DNA from: Photobacterium swingsii
GTDB lineage: Bacteria > Pseudomonadota > Gammaproteobacteria > Enterobacterales > Vibrionaceae
DNA length: 64,000 nucleotides
Direction of reading: 5' to 3'
NCBI RefSeq assembly: GCF_024346715.1
Contig: NZ_AP024853.1
Coordinates: forward strand, 124,001-188,000
Shown here one piece after another: positions 38,880 through 47,949 of the stretch. How positions within the stretch are numbered: the stretch's first letter is position 1; every line of letters begins with the position of its first letter. A program made the translations under genes and the position numbers. The notes under the pieces are model-generated. The model was not told the DNA's origin and made no database searches. It was given only the letters and a program-made list of their open reading frames with translations.

Positions 38880-40619
38880 ATGGATGCACATCGTTCAACT
38901 AACACTAAAGCGTCAATGCGAAGCGCAGACGTCGTCATGGTGCCTGAAAGGCTAGGGGCTATGCACCAAAATCGAATCAGTTTTGTGAGGACCATGATTC
39001 GAAAAATGGCACAGCAGCAGTGGCAAGTGACTCAACATGAGTGGCAGTTATGCCCACAAGGTTTTGGTCATGTTATCTATAAACTGGTGACGCCCCATCA
39101 TGTGTATCACTTGGTTGTATTTTGCGATCACATTGCTGATGATGAGCGTAATGATCGCGTGATCGCCGAAAAGTGGGATGTGACTTTTGCGCTGCTTCAA
39201 GGTGATGTTGATGTGGCCTTATTAGAGCGGTTAAGGGCTAATGTTCCGTTGCAAGAAGCAGGACGTAATCCAAATACTGTCTTAGTGTTAGCGCGTGCAA
39301 ATAAAAGTGTGCGTGTGTTTGAACATATTGTGAGTCACCTTGCGACAGGTGTACAACCTGATCCTGCAGCCTTGGCGGAAGTGGGTTATATCCTACGCAC
39401 AACCGCTGTATACGGAAATGGCAAGTTTGGCATTGCAGACTTTAAGCTACTTGAAAATAACCCCGATTTTAATCAGTCCTTTAGTGCCCAGATGTGTGCG
39501 GTGTACTTACTGCGTGAATTTAGCTTAGATTGGGTGAATTACCTCGCGAAACAACAAGGCGGTGCTCAAGCCATTGCTTTGCATCGAGAGTTGCAACGTT
39601 ACTTAGGGATCGGAAACGCAACGGGTTTGGGTATGGCCCCTTATTTGATCAACCACCCATGTATTGTTGATCAGTGGATGACAACGCGAGAAGCCGCACT
39701 GGCTGAAGTGCTCGCGTGTCCCACTGAGCTTGCAAAATATGCTTACTTACAGGCACTACTTCAAAAAGCGATTTTGCATTTAACCCAAGTTGTAACCATT
39801 AATGAGCATCAACAGCTGCTCAATAATGTAGCTGAAAGTGAATTAAAACGATTAGATAACGAGTTAGAAGCCCTGATTACGAGCTGTGATACTTGGCAGC
39901 AGGTGGTTGAATCGTCATTGCATATGAGTATGGAAGCCCAAGAAATCCTACTGACTTGCTTGATGGAGCTTTACCCTGAACGTGTTGATGCTTATCAAGA
40001 GCAAATGAATTGCGATGAAACCTTATCGTTGCCAAGTGGCAAGCAAGTTCAAGATTTGATTACCACGCTAGAGCAGCATTACCGCTGGGCAATAGACACA
40101 GATTTTAACCAAACTGAAAATAGCTACTGGTTTTGGTATCGCTCACAAGATAAAGAAGAACCAAGGTTAGGGGTTCGCGGCGAAGAAGCAGGGGAAGAAA
40201 GAGAGCTGCCGTTGGACATTGGTCGCCAAGTCTATCGGTTATATCAAGCACTATCAGTACAACCGCCAACGCAGTCATTAGCGGAATTTCTGGTTCTTCA
40301 ACCGCAATTTCGCGCGATAGCTCGCAGAGTGTGGACATTAGGAAATAAAGCGATGGGCGATATACAAATGAATGTATTGCATCAAGCATCGCTTCCTATG
40401 CATCTGCTGCGTTGCAAGTTAGCTGTGTTTGGAGCGACTAAATTTGACCCTAGATCAGATCGTTGGGTACGTGTGACTTTCTTTCAAGGTGCACCGCTAC
40501 TGGATGAGTTATCAACGCCGTCTTTTCAAGAACAGTGGTTGTTTCCGTTATTACCCAGTCAGGATGAGCTAAAGGCATCGTGCCATTCTAATCAACAGCA
40601 ATACGGAGGAAAGGGCTGA
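38880..40619 (+). CDS. Large protein of unknown function in the BCCT cluster
   Basis: A 579-aa soluble-looking protein with no signal or membrane segment. I recognise no domain. It is rich in Leu/Glu/Gln helices in the middle (residues 270-350), and ends with a conserved-looking segment RSDRWVRVTFFQGAPLLDEL. It ends in TGATG, sharing one base with the start of the DUF3726-like gene, so the two are translationally coupled and probably function together. An in-frame ATG at 38865 is also possible. The reading frame is long and clean, so the gene is real. Confidence 0.75.
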   Translation: MDAHRSTNTKASMRSADVVMVPERLGAMHQNRISFVRTMIRKMAQQQWQVTQHEWQLCPQGFGHVIYKLVTPHHVYHLVVFCDHIADDERNDRVIAEKWDVTFALLQGDVDVALLERLRANVPLQEAGRNPNTVLVLARANKSVRVFEHIVSHLATGVQPDPAALAEVGYILRTTAVYGNGKFGIADFKLLENNPDFNQSFSAQMCAVYLLREFSLDWVNYLAKQQGGAQAIALHRELQRYLGIGNATGLGMAPYLINHPCIVDQWMTTREAALAEVLACPTELAKYAYLQALLQKAILHLTQVVTINEHQQLLNNVAESELKRLDNELEALITSCDTWQQVVESSLHMSMEAQEILLTCLMELYPERVDAYQEQMNCDETLSLPSGKQVQDLITTLEQHYRWAIDTDFNQTENSYWFWYRSQDKEEPRLGVRGEEAGEERELPLDIGRQVYRLYQALSVQPPTQSLAEFLVLQPQFRAIARRVWTLGNKAMGDIQMNVLHQASLPMHLLRCKLAVFGATKFDPRSDRWVRVTFFQGAPLLDELSTPSFQEQWLFPLLPSQDELKASCHSNQQQYGGKG

Positions 40620-41347
40620 TGATCGTTTCTCATAATGAATTAGTTGCGGTAGTAAACAAAGCTTTCCTTGGAATGCGTCGGGCATGCGGTGAGGGCGATG
40701 TCATTGCGACCATGGTTGCCGATTTACAGATGGTTGGCTTGCATGGCGTACACCATTTTAACAATGCCAGTGCGCACATGGGGTTGGAAGTCGACAGCCC
40801 AGTAGATATTTATCTGCGTGATGAAAATACCATTGAAGTCGATCTACACAGCTGTAGTTTGGCTTGTCATTTACCCGCAGTGATGGATTACGCCATTGAA
40901 AAAATGATTGGCGGCAGTGTGCTGACGATAGAATTAAAGAACTGTCACAACCGCTGGTTGGCATATAGCGAACTCGTGAAATTGGCTGCCAAAGGCATTG
41001 CTTGTACTGCCAAGTGGGAAAATGGCAGTAGCCCTAAGCACACTATGTATGTACTCAATCGTGGCTGTGTCGCGCCAGAACTCTTTTTATCGGATGTCGA
41101 TCTTGTTTCTCACAAGGTGCATGACATGACCATAAAACTGTCTATCCAAGATTTCGATATCGAGGGGGTCTCTGAAGGTTATTGCACGCATGTCGAGGCG
41201 CAATCATTTTTAGGGGCGCAGGAAAGTGCATGGCACGATGGCATTTATGTGGATGATGCAGAGTGGGATACCTTAAAAACAACTGCAACCGCGATATTGG
41301 TCGAGAACAGCGAGCAGTCAGCAAGGGGGGCGGGAGGACTCGCCTAG
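40619..41347 (+). CDS. DUF3726-like protein in the BCCT cluster
   Basis: A 242-aa protein whose N-terminus (MIVSHNELVAVVNKAFLGMR then RACGEGDVIATMVADLQMVG) resembles, from memory, the DUF3726 family, found beside amine or betaine catabolic genes. Function unknown. It overlaps the preceding gene by one base (TGATG) and is followed by a hairpin terminator, so it ends the operon. It has many Cys and His (YSSCSLAC-like HSCSLACHLP) that could bind metal. Confidence 0.7.
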   Translation: MIVSHNELVAVVNKAFLGMRRACGEGDVIATMVADLQMVGLHGVHHFNNASAHMGLEVDSPVDIYLRDENTIEVDLHSCSLACHLPAVMDYAIEKMIGGSVLTIELKNCHNRWLAYSELVKLAAKGIACTAKWENGSSPKHTMYVLNRGCVAPELFLSDVDLVSHKVHDMTIKLSIQDFDIEGVSEGYCTHVEAQSFLGAQESAWHDGIYVDDAEWDTLKTTATAILVENSEQSARGAGGLA

Positions 41348-41403
41348 TTGTTTGCTAACAGGCTGCGTAATGTCAGTATGTGACAATATATAGATAGAGA
41401 TAT

Positions 41404-41433
41404 AGAAAGCCAGCACACGAGGTTGCTGGCTTC
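41404..41433. terminator. Terminator between the DUF3726-like and RRM genes
   Basis: Stem AAGCCAGCA/TGCTGGCTT around 8 nt, between convergent genes. Weak T-run on each side, so it may serve both directions. Confidence 0.65.
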
Positions 41434-41461
41434 TTGGTATAAAGGGAAGGGTTATAACCGA

Positions 41462-41701
41462 TTACCCTTCAGCACGCTTAACGCGAATTTTGCTTTTAGC
41501 AACACTTGTCATGTGTAGGCTTGTTAGTGCTACTTTGGCTTCATCTTCATCAGGCATTTCAACGAATGCAAAGCCTTTAGAGTGACCCGTTTCTTGGTCT
41601 AGTACTAGAGTACATTCAGCAACAGAACCGTGCTCTGAAAAAAGTGCACGAAGTTCGTGTTCAGTTGTTGTGCGCGCAAGATTGCGAACTAAAAGTTTCA
41701 T
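41462..41701 (-). CDS. Single-RRM RNA-binding protein
   Basis: A 79-aa RNA recognition motif: RNP2 KLLVRNL at residues 2-8 and RNP1 KGFAFVEM at residues 42-49, with two helices between. Stand-alone bacterial RRM proteins are common in marine gammaproteobacteria and cyanobacteria, where some are cold-induced. No target known. The leader before the ATG has no clear Shine-Dalgarno. Confidence 0.92.
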   Translation of the reverse strand: MKLLVRNLARTTTEHELRALFSEHGSVAECTLVLDQETGHSKGFAFVEMPDEDEAKVALTSLHMTSVAKSKIRVKRAEG

Positions 41702-41816
41702 AATTAACCATATTTGGTATGAGAATAACCCCTAGATTGTCGCAGTTAAGTCGAAACAAACCAAGGAAATAAATCACTCAATCAAAACTAATAGAACATC
41801 AACGACGGTGCGAGGC

Positions 41817-42302
41817 TTAAAGCGTGTTCGAATCAGTATTGGCTTGTGCTGTATTCTGATCACTTAATGCAAAGTAAATCTTTGAGATCACAACCTCAGA
41901 AATCAAGATAGTAAACACGACAGCAAAGAAAGCAATCACGCCGTTCCACGGTCCACTGAAAGTCACTTTTTCGCCAAAGAGGATATTGATGGCTTCGAGC
42001 ATCACAAATTTACTGCCGACTAAAATAACGTAAGTACTTAACCCTCGATACACTTTTGGGGCAGTGCCAGTTTTCGTTTTAAAGTAATTAGCCACTTTAT
42101 GTTCAGCGCTAATTGATAGTTTTAGTAGTAGTTGAAGTAATATGGCAGCTGCAAATGAAATTGTAAATGATTCAATAGTGACATAATCCCAATACTCATC
42201 GAAAAAGTTGAGAACTGTCAAATCTACTAATACAGCAAGGGTATAACCAACAAATAAACGCTGGGGCGTGTTGAAACCATATTCTTTTTCAATCGAGCTC
42301 AT
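41817..42302 (-). CDS. Four-helix membrane protein, unknown
   Basis: A 161-aa membrane protein with four predicted helices (about residues 17-35, 43-66, 87-110, 117-145). It has a charged N-terminus and an Asp/Gln-rich tail. No family recognised; the sequence is clean and the reading frame well isolated, so it is a real gene. Confidence 0.65.
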   Translation of the reverse strand: MSSIEKEYGFNTPQRLFVGYTLAVLVDLTVLNFFDEYWDYVTIESFTISFAAAILLQLLLKLSISAEHKVANYFKTKTGTAPKVYRGLSTYVILVGSKFVMLEAINILFGEKVTFSGPWNGVIAFFAVVFTILISEVVISKIYFALSDQNTAQANTDSNTL

Positions 42303-42529
42303 GCTTAATACCTATATTCAATGTGCGTGCTTTAGGTGATTCACTTTGCCTAAATACAAGATTAATTGAAAGAGTAATGGCTATTTGAAATTTTAATTGG
42401 CGTAAAATGGTAAATTAAAATAAGTACTTTCCTAAATGCAAATTATGATAATAGCGGGTCGTGAATAAGAAATAAGTGCAATAATAAGACACTGAAATTA
42501 ACTGCTTGTAATAGCAATAAAAAGCTCAG

Positions 42530-43537
42530 CTATTCTTCTATCCCTAATAGTGATTTTTTATAAGATTTTGGTGAAAGTCCTGTAATTTTTTTAAAAGCAC
42601 GAGAATAATGAGAAAGGTTTTTATACCCTAATTGGTTAGCGATCTGAGTGAGTGAACGTCCTTGCTCCATTAAATCGCAAGAAGCAGATAGCATTAGGCT
42701 TTCTTTGATTTGCCTAAAGGTGGTCTTTTCTTCTTTTAATCGCCTTTGAAGTGTACGTGATGACATTTGGAGTAGACGAGCAGCTTGGTCAATACTTAGT
42801 GAATACTCTTTTACGTAGGGTAGCAACGCTGTAAAAACGTTATCACTAAAACTAGTATGCCACTCGACCAATTCTTTTTTAGGCCTAGCGCTGAACGTCG
42901 AAAGTTGAAGTTTAGTCTCTAGCACTTCTTGATTGATCAAAACCGCTGTTTTGTTGTGTCCAACAAATAGCTGTGTCTCTGAACCAATTGCAGATTCAAT
43001 CGCTTCTGTACTGTTATGTTGAATCTTTACCTGTGTGGGATGCCAATCTAATAGAGTCAATGCACTGATTAGCTCTATGGTATAAAGCACAGCAAAGACT
43101 TCTCCCCAAATGAAGTAGGGTGACTCTTCATAATGTGCACCGCGACAAAACCAAAATCGACCATGTGCCTCTTCAACAGCAATTTGACTCCCCGGCGAAT
43201 CCGATGAAAAGATCCTACTTGCTTGGATGAGGGCATCTCGCACTGTTTCAGCTGTATCAAATTGGCTGATGATGGATGGAATGATGTGTTCGCGAAAAGC
43301 AAGACGCAGTAAATGACTGAAATTATTGCCATCGACTTGGTGTGATAATAGGTAGATCAAGCGTTTTACGGGTTCGACTGGCAGATAATCTTGCGTATTA
43401 CTGAGTAGATCTGGCGGTAATCCTGAATTTTTTAGTAATTCATGCGCATTGATACCAGTCTCTGTAAATATTTCTACTAAGATTCGAGTGTATTCAGTGC
43501 GTATCATCGGCAAGGTGTTCTGTGACTTAACTGACAA
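42530..43537 (-). CDS. AraC-family regulator divergent from the HlyD/DUF2955 operon
   Basis: A 335-aa regulator with an N-terminal arabinose-binding-like domain of the type found in OruR/ArgR-like AraC proteins (EYTRILVEIFTETGINAHEL) and a C-terminal double HTH (SLSIDQAARLLQMSSRTLQR then RLKEEKTTFRQIKESL and LTQIANQLGYKNLSHYSRAF). The 246-bp gap to the next, divergent operon makes it the likely controller of that operon. Confidence 0.88.
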   Translation of the reverse strand: MSVKSQNTLPMIRTEYTRILVEIFTETGINAHELLKNSGLPPDLLSNTQDYLPVEPVKRLIYLLSHQVDGNNFSHLLRLAFREHIIPSIISQFDTAETVRDALIQASRIFSSDSPGSQIAVEEAHGRFWFCRGAHYEESPYFIWGEVFAVLYTIELISALTLLDWHPTQVKIQHNSTEAIESAIGSETQLFVGHNKTAVLINQEVLETKLQLSTFSARPKKELVEWHTSFSDNVFTALLPYVKEYSLSIDQAARLLQMSSRTLQRRLKEEKTTFRQIKESLMLSASCDLMEQGRSLTQIANQLGYKNLSHYSRAFKKITGLSPKSYKKSLLGIEE

Positions 43538-43783
43538 TGCTTATTCCCCCATTTTTATTAGACAATAATTCAAGTGGCGCGAAATGGTAAGTTTTATTGC
43601 TTGGTTCAGTATATATTTATTTTGCTATGATAATACAATCCATCGGTATTGTTGAAAGGCATAAATATAGTTTGCTGTGTTTAAAGTAAGAGACGTTTCT
43701 TATTGATGAGTTTTAGAAGCGTCTAAATAAATGCCTTGATTAGACTAGCGCTATATCCAGTAAAGCATTCAGTAGGAAAGGTT

Positions 43784-44929
43784 ATGTCGGATAACTCTGA
43801 AATAGAAAATAAAGACCTTGTTGAGAATCAAGATGAAAAGCAGAACAACAAGGAACAAACGCCACCTAAAACCAATAAAATTCGTCAAATTACCAATTGT
43901 TTGCTGTTAATTGCAGCCTTGATGCTGACGTTTAGCATTATTTCTGATCGCATTATTCCCTTTACAGATAATGCGCGTGTTAAAGGTTATGTCGTACCGA
44001 TCAAACCAGAAGTTTCAGGCCAAGTGTTGGATATTCTAGTTCAGCCAAATCAGCCCGTTTCAGAAGGTGATGTTTTAGTTAAGTTGAATCCGACAGACTA
44101 TGAAATTGCGGTCAAACAGGCAGAACAAGATTTAGAAATTGCAGGTCAAAATGTTGGGGCGCAAACGGCAGCAATCGCGGCTTCACAAGCGCGTGTCACA
44201 ACGGCTGTGGTTGAGTTAGAAAACAGCAAATTACAAACGAATCGCGTACTTGCCATGGCGAAGCGTGGTGTGGTTTCACAATCCGATGGCGATCAGGCGC
44301 GTGCCGATTTAGCCACTGCACGTGCGAATGTGGTGAATGCTAAAGCGGACTTAGAAAAAGCCAAGCAGCAATTAGGGGCAAAAGGGCAAGATAATAGCCA
44401 GATCAAAGCGGCGTTATTGGCTTTAGAGCAGGCACAAATCAACCTAGAGCGAACCACAATTAAAGCGCCAACAGCGGGCGGTGTCTCTAATTTCAGTTTA
44501 TCGGAAGGTTTCTACGCCTCGACGGGGCAAGCCTTGATGACATTTGTTTCAACAGAAAGCATTTGGGTGGAAGCCTATTTCCGCGAGAATAGCTTAGGCA
44601 ATATTAAGGCCGGCGACGAAGTTGAAGTGGCGCTAGATTTTGCACCAGGCAAGGTAATTAAAGGTAAAGTCACCAGTGTGGATTGGGGCGTTGATTGGGG
44701 TCAAAACGATCAAGCTGGTAAGCTCGCTCAAGCAAATAATCAAACGGGTTGGTTGCGACAGACTCAAATGTTGCCAATTTCTATTGAGTTCAATCACCAA
44801 GAAGTGAGTGGATTACTTCGCATTGGGGGGCAGGCTGATGTCATTGTTTATAGTGGCGATAATCCTATATTCAATACCATTGGTAAGCTGTGGATTCGTT
44901 TCGTGAGCTTTATGTCTTATGTCCGATAA
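43784..44929 (+). CDS. HlyD-family efflux adaptor
   Basis: A 381-aa membrane-fusion protein: a cytoplasmic N-tail rich in Asp/Glu/Lys, one helix (residues 43-62), a barrel/lipoyl segment (KPEVSGQVLDILVQPNQPVS), an alpha-hairpin (residues 105-210) and the distal barrel motif TTIKAPTAGGVSNFSL. It is the EmrA type. It overlaps the next gene by 11 bp (44919-44929), so the two are co-translated. AGGAAAGG lies just before the ATG at 43784. Confidence 0.9.
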   Translation: MSDNSEIENKDLVENQDEKQNNKEQTPPKTNKIRQITNCLLLIAALMLTFSIISDRIIPFTDNARVKGYVVPIKPEVSGQVLDILVQPNQPVSEGDVLVKLNPTDYEIAVKQAEQDLEIAGQNVGAQTAAIAASQARVTTAVVELENSKLQTNRVLAMAKRGVVSQSDGDQARADLATARANVVNAKADLEKAKQQLGAKGQDNSQIKAALLALEQAQINLERTTIKAPTAGGVSNFSLSEGFYASTGQALMTFVSTESIWVEAYFRENSLGNIKAGDEVEVALDFAPGKVIKGKVTSVDWGVDWGQNDQAGKLAQANNQTGWLRQTQMLPISIEFNHQEVSGLLRIGGQADVIVYSGDNPIFNTIGKLWIRFVSFMSYVR

Positions 44930-45962
44930 TCCGTTAGCCGTCTCGACAAGCAGCCCTGATCCTCTTGAGGATGCGCGCGTTCAGACCAAAATTATTCGCT
45001 ATACCGTCGGGGTTGGGGTAGCCGTATTTCTGGCAGCCTTGATTGACTGGCCGCTCGCTTTTGTTGCACCGATATTTGTTGCTAAGTTTTTGGTCGATAA
45101 ACCTGAGCTGAACAAAGAAACCCTGTATGAATTAACTATCGCTATGGTGGCGACTATTGCACTGGGGTTACTGTTATCAAATGGTATTACTCAGTATCCA
45201 TTACCATTGCTGATCTTGGTTGGCTTAATGATGCTGTGGGGTTATTTCTTGTTTACTGACCCTAAATGGAATCTCTTTGCCACCATTTTGATCATCGCTG
45301 TGCTTATGCTGCCCTTTATGGCGATTTCGAATCAAGGGGTATCTGTCTTTTTGGCGGTGGGATTGGCTAGTTCGGGGGTTGTCGCGGTCATTATTTTTGC
45401 CCTTGTACACATTTATTTCCCAGAGCCTGAGTCTACCTTTACAGGTTACCAAGCTTCACCATTAACAAAAGAGCAACGCTGGCACGCCGCGTTTCGAGCC
45501 ATGATTATCTCGTTTCCTGTGGTGTGTTTCTTTTTCATCTTTCAAATATCTGAAGCGCTACTGACCATGATGTTCATCGCTCTACTATCCTTGATGATTA
45601 CAGGGGAGAAGTCAGTCAAGTTAAGCGCTTTCTTGATTATCACCAATACCATAGGTGGTGTGCTTGCGATTGGTGTTTTCTTCGTCCTATCGCTTGTACC
45701 CAATATTTTGTTTTATACCTTGTTTATTTCATTGGTTGCGATTGTGATGGCGACTCAAATTTATACTAAGCCTGAGAAAGCCCCAATTTTTGCAACCGCT
45801 TTTAGCACAGTTTTAGTTTTACTTGGCAGTACCTTGATGAGTTCGGGGGAAATAGACAACAACATGTTTATACGGATCTTTCAGCTGTTCATGATAGGTA
45901 TTTACATGATCGTAGCGTCGTTCTTTTTAGAAACGAGAAACTGGAAATTTCTGAAGATCTAA
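44919..45962 (+). CDS. DUF2955 inner-membrane protein (FUSC-like)
   Basis: A 347-aa protein with ten or so hydrophobic segments, arranged as in FUSC/DUF2955 proteins that pair with HlyD adaptors. The likely role is the pump partner of the adaptor encoded just before it. Export substrate unknown. It begins inside the end of the adaptor gene, in another frame. Confidence 0.85.
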   Translation: MSDNPLAVSTSSPDPLEDARVQTKIIRYTVGVGVAVFLAALIDWPLAFVAPIFVAKFLVDKPELNKETLYELTIAMVATIALGLLLSNGITQYPLPLLILVGLMMLWGYFLFTDPKWNLFATILIIAVLMLPFMAISNQGVSVFLAVGLASSGVVAVIIFALVHIYFPEPESTFTGYQASPLTKEQRWHAAFRAMIISFPVVCFFFIFQISEALLTMMFIALLSLMITGEKSVKLSAFLIITNTIGGVLAIGVFFVLSLVPNILFYTLFISLVAIVMATQIYTKPEKAPIFATAFSTVLVLLGSTLMSSGEIDNNMFIRIFQLFMIGIYMIVASFFLETRNWKFLKI

Positions 45963-45993
45963 CCTTTGCTGTATTCAATACCAAGGAATACCT

Positions 45994-47109
45994 ATGAAGC
46001 ATGAAAGTGAATTTACGAAACAAGTTATTGATGTATCAATTAAAATAGCCGCTATCGCCATTCTTGTTTATTGGTGTTTCTCGATTCTACGGCCCTTTAT
46101 TATGCTGGTGGTGTGGGGCGGAATTATCGCCACAGCACTTTATCCTATAGTGACCTGGGCTCATGGAAAATATGGCCTTAGTAAGGGGAAATTGAGCGGG
46201 GGACTCGCTTTTATTGGTGTCTTGTTGCTGTTACTGCCGCTGATTGCACTTTCGACGGGCCTGTATACTAGTGGAGCCGATCTCGTGAGTGGGATTCAAG
46301 AAGGGACGATGGCGATTCCTAAACCTTCTCCTAGCATACAAGACTGGCCGATCATTGGTGAAAAAGCCTATGCCTTTGGGTTGCAAGCATCATCAAACTT
46401 AGAAAGTGTTTTTGCCAATTATGGTGAAGAAGTTAAAGCCGTAGTTGCTAAGTTAGCCTCTGTCATCGGCTCTTTAGGTGGCGGTTTTATTCAGTTCATC
46501 ATTTCGACCATTATTGCAGGCGTTTTCATGGCGAATGCCGATAAGTGTGAACGTGCGTTTGTACTGATTGCAAGCCGTTTAACGGGTGATCATGGTGAAG
46601 ACTTAACCCAGCTATCAAAAGTTACAGTGCGCAGTGTTGTACAAGGTGTGATTGGTGTTGCGGTGATTCAATCTGTTATGACAGGGATAGGGGCTGCGGT
46701 TGCGGGTGTGCCAGCGGTAGGTTTTTGGATGCTGTTAGTCTTGCTGGTGGCGATCATTCAGCTGCCGCCAATTCTAGCCCTGCTACCTGCAATTATTTAT
46801 GTCTTCAGCGTAGATACCACTACCACGGCTGTTCTGTTTATGATCTGGTGTATTTTGGTCAGCGGCAGTGATGCGATTTTAAAACCTATGCTATTAAGCC
46901 GAGGATCGGATATCCCTATGTTGGTTATCTTACTTGGTGCGCTCGGTGGGATGGCGATGTCAGGCATAGTTGGCTTGTTCGTTGGTGCTGTCGTGCTGAG
47001 TTTGACCTATCAACTATTCACTGTGTGGCTAGACAGCGAATCGATTGAGGTACGCCCTGAGGGTGAAACAAAGGTTGATTCAGCGCAAGAAGAAAGCGGT
47101 CAGCTATGA
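45994..47109 (+). CDS. AI-2E family transporter (TqsA/PerM type)
   Basis: A 371-aa membrane protein of the AI-2E exporter family with eight helices and the typical double-layered topology; IIAGVFMANADKCERAF and the C-terminal IVGLFVGAVVLSLTYQLF are consistent. Members include TqsA (AI-2 export) and Na+/H+-antiport-like proteins, so autoinducer transport cannot be claimed. It shares ATGA with the next gene. Confidence 0.9.
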   Translation: MKHESEFTKQVIDVSIKIAAIAILVYWCFSILRPFIMLVVWGGIIATALYPIVTWAHGKYGLSKGKLSGGLAFIGVLLLLLPLIALSTGLYTSGADLVSGIQEGTMAIPKPSPSIQDWPIIGEKAYAFGLQASSNLESVFANYGEEVKAVVAKLASVIGSLGGGFIQFIISTIIAGVFMANADKCERAFVLIASRLTGDHGEDLTQLSKVTVRSVVQGVIGVAVIQSVMTGIGAAVAGVPAVGFWMLLVLLVAIIQLPPILALLPAIIYVFSVDTTTTAVLFMIWCILVSGSDAILKPMLLSRGSDIPMLVILLGALGGMAMSGIVGLFVGAVVLSLTYQLFTVWLDSESIEVRPEGETKVDSAQEESGQL

Positions 47110-47816
47110 TGAAGAAAGTCTCAAAAGACGATAACTTTTACTTTCTGCTGGCTGCCTTGTTGGGGCTGTTGTTTATCAGTGCTTTTATGCAGCAGCTCTT
47201 TGCGGGGGGGCAGAAGACCATTTTGGCTTTGATCATTATTTGTTTAGGAGTGTCGATCGCTGGGGTACATAGAGAAAAGGTGTTCTACCGAAACTGGTAT
47301 GGTTTTCTGCTTTTCTTGGCTGCAATCTCTGGCACCTTTACATTCTTGGAAACTGTCGATCTCTCGCTAGTTACCTTGTTCACCTTGCTGTTTTTCTTGT
47401 TGTCGCATACTTACACTGCGCTTAAACAAGTGATGATCACAGATTATGTCAGTGGCAATCAAATTGTTGGTTCAATTTGCGTCTATTTACTGCTGGGCTT
47501 ATCGTGGTCATTTATCTACTTGATTCAATTAGAACTATTTCCAACTGCTTTTAATGGCATCGAATATAAACCTTGGCTTGATAACCTTTTTGAAGCGGTT
47601 TACTTTAGTTTTATCACCTTAACAACGGTTGGATACGGTGATATTTCACCTGCTTTACCCATCCCAAGATTTTTCGTTTTTATTGAATCCATTCTAGGGG
47701 GATTTTATTTAGCTATCATGGTGGCAAGTTTAGTCAGTAGCCGTTTGAGCCAGAGTGATAACAAGCAGGCTCAGCATGATCACACCGGGTCTGAATCTGT
47801 AGAGCGTGAAAAGTAA
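47106..47816 (+). CDS. Two-pore-helix potassium channel protein
   Basis: A 236-aa protein with several N-terminal helices and a C-terminal ion-channel module: FEAVYFSFITLTTVGYGDIS with the selectivity filter TVGYGD. It has no cytoplasmic RCK domain in the final 40 residues. It starts at ATGATG overlapping the previous stop by 4 bp, making a four-gene membrane operon. Confidence 0.9.
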   Translation: MMKKVSKDDNFYFLLAALLGLLFISAFMQQLFAGGQKTILALIIICLGVSIAGVHREKVFYRNWYGFLLFLAAISGTFTFLETVDLSLVTLFTLLFFLLSHTYTALKQVMITDYVSGNQIVGSICVYLLLGLSWSFIYLIQLELFPTAFNGIEYKPWLDNLFEAVYFSFITLTTVGYGDISPALPIPRFFVFIESILGGFYLAIMVASLVSSRLSQSDNKQAQHDHTGSESVEREK

Positions 47817-47874
47817 AATGCAGTTAATTAGCTAAATTGCCAGCGCTGCAGAGTCGCACTCTCGAATCAATACA

Positions 47875-47912
47875 CCCAGAACCGACATCATATTGATGGT
47901 GTCGGTTCTGGG
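47875..47912. terminator. Hairpin between the K+ channel and flavoprotein genes
   Basis: Perfect 13-bp arms CCCAGAACCGACA and TGTCGGTTCTGGG around 12 nt, midway between convergent genes. There is no strong T-run, so it probably acts by structure or with Rho. Confidence 0.6.
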
Positions 47913-47949
47913 ATGAAATTAATCGCGAGATGACTATTATTGCTTTTTA

